From the NCBI GenBank assembly GCA_037903475.1, contig JBAJFG010000590.1, forward strand, positions 620,001-684,000: a stretch of DNA of 64,000 nt, in the 5' to 3' direction. Every line of letters starts with the position of its first letter. Positions within the stretch are counted from its first letter, which is position 1. This DNA comes from Ancylostoma caninum. Taxonomy: Eukaryota; Nematoda; Chromadorea; Rhabditida; Ancylostomatidae. Shown one piece after another: positions 43,134 to 52,935 of the stretch. A program made the position numbers and the translations under genes. Below the pieces are notes generated by a model. That model searched no databases. It saw only the letters and a program-made list of their open reading frames with translations, and was not told the DNA's origin.

Positions 43134-44874
43134 GCAGTACTTTCTCGCTTTTTTGACATTTTTGTTACGTGGTGTAAATGTAAACGCACATTGTTTAATT
43201 CACAGAATCGCATAGTGTTCGTTATAGGTGTTCGAATATAATTCCCAAAAGACGTCCCTTTATAGTCGATTCCACAGCGAACAGAAAAGTGCTGATTACG
43301 TGGAGTGATATCTATTCCAAACACAACGAACTTCCACAGAACTTCCAGAAAGCGCGGCGCTTCAGCAGTCTCTAGATTTTCTTAGTGGAGTTAAATAAAT
43401 TCAGAGCCCAATGTCTTGTCGACGTGCACGTTTTGCTCAACGAAATGCACCCTCATGTGGCTTCGTTGACCCGCCAGCACTACGAGGAGCAGGCATGAAC
43501 CAGGGTGCCACATTAGCCACCTTTGCCCGACATCGCGCTTTCCAACTAGCACCTTGTCCGGTCGCTGAGTTCTCCAGCTAAGCAGCACTCCCCTAACTTA
43601 GAGGAGTCCCTATCGCTGACTTACGCGAGTCCCTATCACTGACTTACGAACCGTAGTGAATATTTCCTAACCTCTACAGGTGATGGATGAAATTTTAGAG
43701 CGTGTTCTAAAGGTTTCTTTAGGAAGAGAAAAAAAATTGAAGAATGATCAAAGTTTAGAGTGCATTGATCGTCTAGCGAGATTCAAGTAGCACTAAGAAA
43801 ATATTCGAAGGAATTCTGCGTAGTCCGAACATTGTAGGTTGATTCCAAATTCCTAGTGGCGAAACCCCGCATGATGATGCAACGCTCCGCACGTCTATGC
43901 AGTAAATAAGAAACATATGCATGGGAAGACATGCGTTTTCGTAGATTTTCTCGGGTGGGGTGGGTGGCTCTTTATCGAGCACACAGTTTTTTTTTTCGGC
44001 ACTACTCCACATCTCCCGAAACCTTTAGGAATTTTTTTTCTCTGAACAGCCTGCATAGGGTTATTTGAGGTGCTAGTTACAGATGTTGGATCCAATTTGA
44101 TCCCCTCCGTCGTTTTGCAGAACGACGGAAGGGATACGGCTCTTATATTTCCACAGAGGGTACTTTAATACGCCTCCTCACGTCAATTTGCATGGCACTG
44201 CCATTTTCTTGCTAAAAAGTTCAGTTTGCCTTTGGGAAAACACGTACTAGGGCCTGCTTTCAAGGCATGGGCATGAGCATGGTAATTAATCTCATCGATC
44301 ACATAAGTACACGTCCGTGCATTCCCATCTAATCTGATCTCCAACGCATTAGAACCTGCCCTACATTAAATAATGGAGTAATTGCCTCATAATTCCCGAG
44401 GTTCGAAACAACAAATGTAGTTAGAGATGGGAAAAGTACTAAACAATAAAGTGAACAGCTTCATGAATAAGAGGTTGAATATGTGCTCAGTGCACACATG
44501 GTTTTCTTTGCAAAAATTCATGAGATGAAAATGAGGACCATTGGAAGTAGTTCAAGTAAGCAAGAAATTGCGTCATACTCACAGTATGACGTAATAATAC
44601 ACAGTAATAGTACTATCAACAGTCTAAAACACTCCAACTCTTTTTCACTTTGGCTCTCTTTCCAAGCTCCATCTCGGAAGTACTGTCATTCCACAGAAGT
44701 CTTGGAAAAGTTCAAGAGTTGTACATAAATGTTCTTCATTATTCCGTACAAATAGGATTTGGCTGTTATGATTTCTACAGTAGTTTTTTTTTTCTTGTGG
44801 TCGGACGAGAAGTGACGTTTGAAGGAAGAGTCAGGACTTAGCAACGATTACACGGTAGGGACCAGTGGATATCA
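43134..44874. other. Intergenic with small local repeats
   Basis: A 25-base unit (GAGTCCCTATCNCTGACTTACG) is doubled at about 43,603-43,648. A hairpin is listed at 44,101-44,134. No supported gene. Confidence 0.35.
44101..44134. repeat. Short stem-loop
   Basis: TCCCCTCCGTCGTT and AACGACGGAAGGGA pair around TTGCAG with one bulge. Function unknown. Confidence 0.45.
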
Positions 44875-45660
44875 CTAATATGCAGGTAAATAGATAACTT
44901 TATCAACGAGCAAACCCGGCGAAAACAATGAACATTCAAGCAGGACTTGCAATTGTTTGACGAGGCTTACTCTGTAAGCTGACGGGTACGAGAATACAAC
45001 TGCTCCAGAAAGGTGCGAATTCGAGCGGGGTTGACGTATTGTTGTGGTGAAATGTGGCCCCTTCTGCTCCATTCTGTACAGCTTGCAGTAGTGCAGAGGA
45101 AGTAAGGTAAAGCTCTCCCTATATCATTCTTAGAAATAAATATGCTCAATTCCAAAAACAAACTCGAAACTTGAATCCCCTACAAGTTTCCCACCTCTCA
45201 CATGGGATGTAAAAATGAAGCGAATATGTAGGAATAAGATAAGATAACATTAATAAGTGTCACATTTTGAAGAAACTTGAGTCAGCAAGGCTATGGGTAT
45301 CTTTGCCAATCTTGTACTGAGTCAGCACTCTGGACTTTTTCTTATGTGCCTTTATTCATGGCATCATTATAGCTTGCACTTCGCTTAGTAGCACTTCATA
45401 CTGTATATCTGATTCACGGATGACGCCAGATTATAGAAATCTGAGATAAAAGACAAGATAAGAGCTCACTCAAGCTCTCTACTTGGCACTACTCTATTTT
45501 TGATTTACACTTGCCGCCATCCTTATCCAGCTTTGGATGGTTCGCTGGCATTCGCTGGCACCGCCTAGCAATAGTCGAGCAGCTCTTTCGCAATCGGTAA
45601 TTGCTAGGGTGCGCTGGTTCTGACACTTCGTAGGAAAGTCTCATTTCAAAACCGAGGGGA
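44875..45660 (-). mobile_element. LINE-related repeat, paralogue of 15.0-15.5 kb
   Basis: Bases 45,165-45,660 align in the same orientation with 15,040-15,480. Shared landmarks in order: ACTTGAATCC, CCACCT(T/C)TCACAT, GTAGGAATAA(A/G)ATAAGAT, AAGTGTCACA, TTCATGGCA(G/T)CATTATAG, ATTCGCTGGCA, GCAATAGTCGAG, TTCTGACA. The 15-kb copy leads into CR1-like RT on the minus strand, so this is likely the corresponding upstream part of another decayed LINE. Its own RT region is not readable. Confidence 0.55.
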
Positions 45661-46135
45661 ACTGACAGATCCGTAGCATCTTCTATTTATGAGCTTGAGA
45701 TTTCATCAGGTCGACGCCACAATTGTACTAAACAAGTTTATTTTTTATTACATCATCAATAGGAGAGAAGAGCATTTTTTCAACCGAGCCAGCAATGACA
45801 ATACCAAAAATCTTGTACTTATGCTTTAGGATGGTTGTGTTATTAAGATGACTTGTTTGTAAGACAGCAAACGCTCATGTGATTACACTCTTAACTAATA
45901 TACGCTTGAAAAAGTTGAATGACCGTTTTGCTAGGAAAAACCAGAAAAGCGGATTGATAACCAGTTTGTAATCCTTTATTTATTGCCACCTCAAACATCC
46001 TACTAGCCGCGCTGTAGGAGTTGTTGCTGCAGAAACTGATCTCCAAATGGCTCCAAACATCAAGATTGGATCTATTGAGTTTCTGCACGGATTCAAGCCC
46101 CGACCCGTCTAGAAATAATCAGCAAAATTCTACCA
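45661..46135. other. Intergenic, nothing recognised
   Basis: No supported gene or element seen. Confidence 0.3.
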
Positions 46136-46350
46136 TTAAAGAAAGCTTCGTAAAGCAGGATTGCCGGACCAAACCTTTCTTACTGGGTTAGCTGAGTCAC
46201 GGTCAGTTGGGGTGACTCTAGTGGATAGTTGCATCTTCTTGCCTGAAGATGAAGTTTTGCTAACAGTAACACTGCACTCGTCGTACTGGAACATCTCTGT
46301 TGTTCTGGCGGACCTCACTGAGCTTCCGCCTACATGATCCTGTTGCACGG
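46136..46350 (-). repeat. Repeat shared with the centre of the 20.9-kb element
   Basis: On the minus strand GATGTTCCAGTACGACGAGT, GCAGTGTTACTGTTAGCAAA and GACTCAGCTAACCCAG, then AATCCTGCTTTAC align with 21,340-21,445. The 70-codon minus frame (TEMFQYDECSVTVSKTSSSG) is coding-like, but the 21-kb copy is out of frame, so the pair is more likely an element interior or a dead gene family. Confidence 0.45.
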
Positions 46351-46363
46351 GACCATTAGGTTG

Positions 46364-46546
46364 TTACGAAATTAATTGCCGAAATGGGCCTTTCAGTTCA
46401 GTATTGTAACTCGGCTCAAACACCACCTTTTTCATCAGTTTAGTAACTATTCGATTCGAGAGATCCTCACCGATAATACATTTAGAATTGCACGCCGCTA
46501 TAACAAGAAATGAGATTACAAGAATTTGCAAACTTTTGGAAGGCAT
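46364..46546 (-). CDS. Possible first exon of a secreted protein
   Basis: The minus frame begins MPSKSLQILVISFLVIAACN, a typical signal peptide with cleavage near residue 20, followed by SKCIIGEDLSNRIVTKLMKK and VVFEPSYNTEL. A TAA follows after 60 codons, with a donor-like TC|GTAACA just before it. No matching downstream exon was found. The pattern (signal peptide, then a Cys a few residues later) suits small secreted nematode proteins, but no family can be named. Confidence 0.3.
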   Translation of the reverse strand: MPSKSLQILVISFLVIAACNSKCIIGEDLSNRIVTKLMKKVVFEPSYNTELKGPFRQLIS

Positions 46547-47682
46547 TTTAGCATGCTTCGGATCAGCAATCTGCTGCTATGGCAGGGCTGTATCTGGAGC
46601 TCGGAAAAATCACATACAGTAGGGTAATGATCTGGGGAACAAGAGCACTGAGTGAGAACCTCGATGCATTACCGCATCAGTTTTTGCCGGGTGACTTTTG
46701 GAATGTGTGGCTTAACGCTACGCTGGAGCAGGGGAAACCAGCTCTTGTTCACCACTGCCGACTACTTCCATAGCAGATTTGCGGGTGGGTCTCAACTCAG
46801 AACTACAATACCAGGAATTTGCTGTCAACGTTTGACTAGGTTGTAGAAGGGTGCAGTCAATCATATCACTACAGCACCATCAAACTCCTGACACAACCTC
46901 CCTCCAGAGAAGATCTGGTTTGGGAAAAATTAGAAGTGGGAATCCGTCTCCAGCCATACACATTCGCATTTCTTTTTATCGCACAGAAAACGAGCTTTAT
47001 GCGCAGTAATTACGTGCTCAGGAAATCATTCATTTTCGGACGAAAAAATTGAGTTAGAAAAGATAAGACGATGGTCACCAGTCAGATCGTGGGGTGTTCA
47101 CGTCCGCTTTTTTCGCACCCTTTTGCTTACATTCAGATGCATTTAAACTGAGTATAGTAAGCGTCCACCCGTTCTCTCATCATCCAGATGGTAAGATCCG
47201 GTTCAGATTCCACTGCCGTCCTCAACGCCTGATCCTCTAGCGACATCCCACGACCATGATTACATTCGAGTTTAAAATCGTAGGAAAAGGAGTTCGCCAA
47301 TCTCTAGTTCATCCATTGGAAAGGCAATTTCAAGCCGAAACAAACGCAAGATACAGGCATACCTCCGACAAAGAGTGTTCGAGTTTGAAGTCATCAACCA
47401 TAATCACCCAAAAATCGCGTCGGCTCATCATTTGTCCGCTACTTCGTAAAAATCTTCAGGAAGGAGCTAGCCAGAACGTTCGAGCAGCATTTGAAAAAGG
47501 AAGGAAAGCTCTACAAGAGGATTGAAAGACAGAAACGAAAAGTTTAGTTATTGAATGCATGTGTGTGTGACGTGACCTGCTACCGAATGGGCCGTTCTAA
47601 TACGTCTCGTCTTCTTCTGAAAAGAGTCCTCCCCTCTTAATTTTTTAGAAATTTGCTGTAAAGAAGAGCCTCAATTCTCAGA
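46547..47682. other. Intergenic, weak coding-like stretch
   Basis: Between 47,250 and 47,570 three plus frames are partly open, one with VFEFEVINHNHPKIAS, where HNHP recalls FLYWCH/MULE zinc-binding ends; too little for a call. Nothing else is recognised. Confidence 0.25.
47671..47681 (+). promoter_or_regulatory. Likely spliced-leader acceptor
   Basis: TCAATTCTCAG ends one base before the ATG at 47,683, with no in-frame coding upstream. A polypyrimidine-TTCTCAG so close to the start codon is the usual arrangement of a nematode trans-splice site. Confidence 0.4.
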
Positions 47683-48077
47683 ATGTTCAAGACCAAAGGA
47701 CCGTTTATTCGCCTTTCACGTACGAAGGATGAGCGAGATAAATTTAGATCGCAAAGGTTTTATAGTAGAAAATCACAGCCTAATCCTCATAATCATCAAG
47801 ATGTTTCCAACTCTTCACAGAATTGTGCTTCATCTAGAGCAGATAATGTTCAATCAGCAGCTCTTACCACTTCTTTGAGTACCCGTCATCCCAGTCTGGG
47901 GAACAACAGAATTATCCCAATTAATAGTTTCGAATGTCTCTCTGTGAAGGTTAGATCCCTAGTCAAGAATGTGTGTGCTGTGCATATAGTCATTCGGTAA
48001 GACAGGAAACGGAAAAAAGGAGGAGAGATGGCGCTTCTACTCAGGTTGGAGATTCCTTACAAGGTGGTTTCCTCTGA
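47683..48077 (+). CDS. Small two-exon gene, ~99 residues, unknown function
   Basis: ATG 47,683 follows the acceptor above directly. Exon 1 (89 codons) is Ser/Asn/Arg-rich and polar: FKTKGPFIRLSRTKDERDKF, then SQPNPHNHQDVSNSSQN, with no hydrophobic stretch, so a cytosolic or nuclear protein is likely. The donor is AAG|GTTAGA (47,950). A 95-base intron ends CTACTCAG (48,044) and the last exon encodes VGDSLQGGFL and TGA at 48,075, phase 0. The family is not recognised. Alternative: exon 1 continues to another distant exon. Confidence 0.4.
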
Positions 48078-49356
48078 ATTAGTTCCAAACTCGTATGATA
48101 TCTTATGATGTGACCTCATGCTTGCCTCTAGAGAGGTACGCTTTATTATAGTGTATAGAACCCCAACTCTCCCAATTCGGGCACTGACCAACTCCTGAAG
48201 GTGTTGAGTGATCTGACCTGCTGCAGCCTCCTGACCGTTATAACAGGGGATATGATATTGACGAACACTACTTGGGGAAATCACCCCACAGCTACATCAT
48301 CAACTTCTAAATACTTCATTGAAGTGTGTCAAAATCATGATTTCGTTCAGTACATCCGCAGTGGCACTAGGGGTAGACACATCTTAAAGAATTAGAATTA
48401 AAAGTGAGTTAGATATTGGAACAATTATAAAATGTATAGTTAGGAATAAATTCATTGAATATAAACATTTGGAGTTGCAGAGATATTGCAGTATCAAAAA
48501 ATTTGTAGAACATAGATTTGTTCAACTCCTAGTTAATAATCACCATTAATTTGACCCCGTTGACCTTTTCCCGCCCTCCTTCCCCCCAGACGCACTATGA
48601 ATACCCCGACATCGTAAAACAGGTCATTTAATAGAAACCACTCCTCCCATACTGAGGAGCCTTCGGGAGTGGTTTTATCCTCATACATACTACTGTATAG
48701 GGAATAATAACATGCTGGTTATTGTCCTATGTAACGAAGTACAGTGGTAGTCACATATTTAGCACACCAACGATTTTAGGCCAAAGAATTTTCTGCATAT
48801 CTCAGCTCTGGAATGAGCAATCAAAACCAAGTTCGAGTATGTGCTGAGGCTCTATATGGGCTTCCTTGGCTTCCTTACTATTGCTCACACGAGTACAGAA
48901 ACACTTGGAGGTGGATTAAAAAAATGGAATGCCAATTTCGACGGTTTTCCCAAGGTGAGCGTAAAAGTTTTGTATTTACCTGTGGAGGAAAACGAAGTGG
49001 TTATTTAAATTGAGCACTCTTCTCCATAACATTTTGCTATGAGAGCTCTTCGCGCGCTCTCCGCACCAGCTGGAGTCAGAGACAGAAACAAACCATCAAA
49101 TTTGTCAGAAGTTTCATTTCACTGCATCTCGAGAATAATGCAAGCATCGTGATTTTCCAGCGATTACCTGAATGCTTCTTACGAGGACAAACCGGAGAAT
49201 AATTCGGAGCCGAATTGCATGCTTTCTGCTTGTAATCACATTGAGTCCTTTTTTTCGCATTTTTTAAGCCATGTTGACGATCCTAGTTCTTGCATGAGGT
49301 GAAAAACTGCGCAACAAAACTATTTTAGCAAAATGCGCACTAACATAGGGAATTTT
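48078..49356. other. Intergenic, one unrecognised frame
   Basis: A plus frame at 48,813-49,013 (RNTWRWIKKMECQFRRFSQG...FTCGGKRSGY) looks mildly coding-like but unsupported by splice sites or family motifs. Confidence 0.25.
48635..48675. repeat. Stem-loop with nested stems
   Basis: AAACCACTCC pairs with GGAGTGGTTT, enclosing CTCC...GGAG. A compact hairpin of 41 bases with no coding role; function unknown. Confidence 0.45.
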
Positions 49357-49391
49357 CTTCTTCTTCTTTAGCGTTTGTCCCTTCTTCTTCT

Positions 49392-51449
49392 TTAGCGTTT
49401 GTCCCGTTCGTTGGCGGGGTCCGCTTTTCTGATCTTCTGACGCCATTTAGCTCTATCGTGAGCCTGGTCTGGGTGGGCGCCCACATGCTTCAGATCCGCA
49501 TGCAGTGTGTCCAGCCACCGTTGCTTCGGCCGTCCTTTTGATCGCTTTCCTGGTACTTCGAGATCAAGGCCTACTTTGCAGACGGTGTCTTTGTTGGCGC
49601 GCAGTACGTGGCCGTACCATCTCAGGCGGGTTTCGCGGAGCTTGTCAGCAATCGTGGCGATGCCGAACCGCTCTCGGATCTTTTCATTGCGTATGCGGTC
49701 CACACGCGTGATACCAGCCATCCATCGTAACATCTTCATCTCCATCACACCCAGGCGGCGTTCCACTTCCTTGGTGGCCGGTCAGCATTCTGCACCATAC
49801 AGTGCGACGGGTCTAACAACTGCTCGATACACCTTCGACTTGAAGCGATCCGGGATCTTCTTGTCGCACAGCACTCCCGTCATTGAGCGCCACTTCAGCC
49901 ATGCAGCGTTGACGCGACTGACGACTTCATGGGCTAGGCTGCCATCGGCTGAGAGTGTTGAGCCGAGGTACTTGAAGTAGTCGGTTTTCGGAAGATCATT
50001 GCCGTCAACCTGAATGGTGGCGGGCTCATTCATATCTGTCGTCATATACTCAGTCTTTTTGACATTGAGCCGAAGACCGAACCGCACTAGACGTTCGCTC
50101 CAGGCCTGTGTCTGTCGTTCAAAGTCCTCCTTTTGTTCAGATGCGAGCATGACGTCGTCTGCGTACAGCAGAGTCCATGGCATCGGTCTCTGGAGGTCTC
50201 TCGTAACAGCGTCCATGACGACGATGAAGAGAAGCGGTGAGAGGGCTGATCCTTGATGTACACCTACGGAGATGGGAAATTCCGCTGACGTGCCCGCCGC
50301 CGCCTGCACTCGACTCCTCGGGTCCGCGTAGAGAATCCTAACCCACTCGATGAGCTCCTCTGGAATGCCGTGCCACCACAGCGCGTACCAGATGACTTCA
50401 TGTGGCACGCGATCGAAGGCTTTCTCCAGATCGAGGAATGCTAGATGCAGTGGTTTCTGCTTCTCTCGATGTTTCTCGATCATCAGTCGAGCCGCATGAA
50501 TTGCATCCGTAGTTCCGCAGTTGGCTACGAATCCACACTGGTTCGCGGTAACTCGGATGATGTCGCGTATTCGGCGGTCGATGATGCGTTCGAATATCTT
50601 CATACTGTGAGACAGTAGACGTATTGGCCGATAGTTTGAGCAATCCGCAGGGTTGCCTTTCCTCTTCCAGATCGGGATTGTGGTACTCTTCTGCCAATCC
50701 ACAGGGGTCTTCTTCTCTGCGATGATCTGGTTGAAGAACGACGTCAGCCATTCAGCTGAGTTCCAGTGTTTCGACTTCCATAGTTCCGCCGCTACGTCAT
50801 CAGGACCCGTCGCTTTTCCTGGTTTCATCCGCTTTAGCGCAGCCATGGTTTCATCCAAGGTGATCGGCTGAATGGGACCGTAAGTTGGCGGTAATTGTGG
50901 AATGGGTGGATGGCTGAATTCTTCCGTGGAGATCTTCTCGAAGTAGTCACACCACCTCTTCGTTGCCTTCCTGCGGTCTGATATGAGATGACCGTGTTCG
51001 TCGTTAACTCCGTAGAACTTTTCGACGTCTTCGGTCTGCCGCTGGCGAGACCTCGCCAGTCGGTAGATGAGGCGTTCCCCGCCATCTTTCTCATCTAGCT
51101 TCTTGCTAACATTGTCGTAGTGCTCAGCCTTCGTGGCAGCCACAGCCTTCTTTGCTGATTTCTTCGCTTCTAGATACTTCTGCCAGTTATCATTCGTCTT
51201 GTTACCGAGGAATACGTGGTAGAGACGTTTCTTTTCGCGCACCTTCACTTTTACTTCATCCGTCCATAGCCACGCCAGTCTGTCAATTCTCCGGCGACCT
51301 GGTTTAGTCGTGCCAAGTTCTGAACGTGCCACTTCTACAATGGCTCGGGTTGCGTTCCTCCGGTTGTGACCGGTAGCAACTTGATGGCGGAAGTTACTGT
51401 GGCTTCCTTCTCCTTCAACCGCCACCACTTGATTCGTGCCGGTCCGCAC
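49392..51449 (-). pseudogene. RTE reverse transcriptase, one nonsense codon near the end
   Basis: The frame from 51,449 reads through 555 residues: linker KPGRRRIDRLAWLW, LKRMKPGKATGPDDVAAELW (about residues 205-224), NYRPIRLLSHSMKIFERII, motif A LAFLDLEKAFDRVPH (336-350), GVHQGSALSPLLF (396-408), the catalytic YADDVMLAS (429-437) and FKYLGSTLSADGS. A TGA at 49,782-49,784 replaces the Trp expected in ALYGAECWPATKEVE; the frame then continues RRLGVMEMKMLRWMAG, LRWYGHVLRA, KGRPKQRWLDTLHADLK to DKR and TAA at 49,392. It would reverse-transcribe the element RNA at the target nick. All catalytic Asp residues are intact; only this stop and the upstream frameshift break it. Confidence 0.9.
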
Positions 51450-51740
51450 CGTTCGTCACGCATTCTCCTTGGCGGCATGATTTTCATGCTGCAGATAAGC
51501 GGACGATGTTGCGTGGCCACGGTCTCGTAGGGTACAACCTTTGCATCGGTAATTAGCTTTTGATCGCGATGTCGTAGGAGAACGAAGTCGATCTGGGTCT
51601 TCACGTTGCCACTGTAGAAAAGACGAGGTGAGAAGGACGCTTTCGGAACTTTGTATTGATTATGACGAGGTTGTGAGAGTCAGCATATTCTAGGATGCCT
51701 TTGCGATGACCATCTCTTACCTACTTGTGAAGCATTTTCC
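51335..51740 (-). pseudogene. RTE endonuclease, C-terminal part
   Basis: In a frame different from the RT: KTQIDFVLLRHRDQKLITDA, YETVATQHRPLICSMKI (QHR/DHR-type end of the endonuclease) and RIKWWRLKEKEA. Further upstream, after another shift near 51,615, DGHRKGILEYADSHNLVIIN and TKFRKRPSHL can be read. The catalytic N-terminal half is absent. The frame change into the RT lies between about 51,340 and 51,400. Truncation and frameshifts make it inactive. Confidence 0.8.
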
Positions 51741-51745
51741 AGGCT

Positions 51746-52105
51746 CTCATCTCCGCTCAGAATTCCTAGGAACCCTCTAGCATCTGAAGTTTTAGAGAAC
51801 GTAGTCTCCAAAAACGCATACTGATGCTATGGGTCGCTTTTCTTGTTGATTTGATCTTGTCTAGATTTGATTTCATAAAGCGAAATTCCCCAAATTATTG
51901 CACAGCTCATAGCATTGGTTTTACATCCAAAACAGAGCAACGCTGTGACGTAGACCCGAGCCAAGGGTGATATAGGTAGCAGATGTTTAGGCTATCAGCA
52001 TACATGAAAAGCATTGTAGGATATAGCAAACGCAAGAAGCAAAACGACGTTGAACGGTGAAATACCAACAACTGCCCCGGAACTTCTGCACACACCTACT
52101 AAGAT
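51746..52105. other. Intergenic, nothing recognised
   Basis: No supported gene or element seen. Confidence 0.3.
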
Positions 52106-52283
52106 GGTGCACGAGATACGTTCCCCAACCACGACCACAGCTTGCCGCGGACTGCGAGTCCTCTCGCTTTCTGCGTCTCTGGTTACTCATTGGTCCCTGC
52201 AGTGGCTCCACCCACCACCCCCGTGTCTAGACTCTGACCCCTGGCGGCCGCCGCAACGCAGATGGGGAACGTATCTCATGTAA
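52106..52283. repeat. GC-rich MITE, about 178 bp
   Basis: GGTGCACGAGATACGTTCCC and the complement of GGGAACGTATCTCATGTAA mark the two ends, with a perfect inverted core of GAGATACGTTCCCC. The interior is CpG- and CCACC-rich with no coding potential. Target duplication unclear. Confidence 0.65.
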
Positions 52284-52699
52284 TCCGGCAAAACAGTCAA
52301 GACCGAAACTCGCGCGGGTGTTGCCTTTGAGATCCGCTTTAAAACTTGTTAAGAACCGTTAGTACATTTGAAGACATGTCAGAAGAGAGGAAACCGCACC
52401 GCGGCAGTTGTGGGTGAATTAAAATGAATGCTGCTACACATGCTATCAATCTTAACAATCTTGATTATTGGAATTGTTCCAAATTTCAAACTGGAAGAGG
52501 TAGAGACCGCCACGTTAGCTCACGTCCAACATGATAAATAGTGGGATTACGCTTCTATTAAAGGTCTAATTGAGCACCTACCCTCGACACATGGAATAAT
52601 TACATTTTTTTTTCAAGAAAAGTTATACACCTATCACATTTATAAGCGGCAGCCTGCTTGAAACACTAGCTATCTATTGATCATTCTTTGTCAACTTCC

Positions 52700-52935
52700 T
52701 AAAAAAGAGAGCCAGAACTGTGGAGACCATTAATCACAGCCGTCTGCATCCGGACTGCATTATTTAATGCAAGCTGAACGGTGTTCGGTGTAACTCTGAG
52801 TTGTTGTGCGCGGAACCCGCTACGATCCGGAGAAAGGAGGTAATGGGCCATCTTCAGTCGCTTTCTAGCGCGACCGTCTTCGCCGGTGACCCCGTTCGGT
52901 TCACACATCGATCTCGTATCATCGCGCACTCTCAC
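52700..52935. repeat. Interspersed repeat shared with 15.74-15.88 kb
   Basis: Aligns with the 15.8-kb copy as described there. The longer minus frame here (MAHYLLSPDRSGFRAQQLRV, then ALNNAVRMQTAVINGL) is the better-preserved version and may derive from a mobile-element protein of unknown type. Confidence 0.45.

Larger units (their letters stand above)
49357..51745 (-). mobile_element. RTE-type non-LTR retrotransposon, 5'-truncated
   Basis: Runs on the minus strand from about 51,745 (part of the endonuclease) to a 3' end at about 49,357. The element has no real 3' UTR: its stop codon lies in a unit GGACAAACGCTAAAGAAGAA that is repeated twice and passes into (GAA)n, then ends. Very short 3' UTRs with simple-repeat tails are typical of the RTE clade. 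The first part of the endonuclease is missing, so it cannot be autonomous. It is by far the best-preserved retroelement here. Confidence 0.9.
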
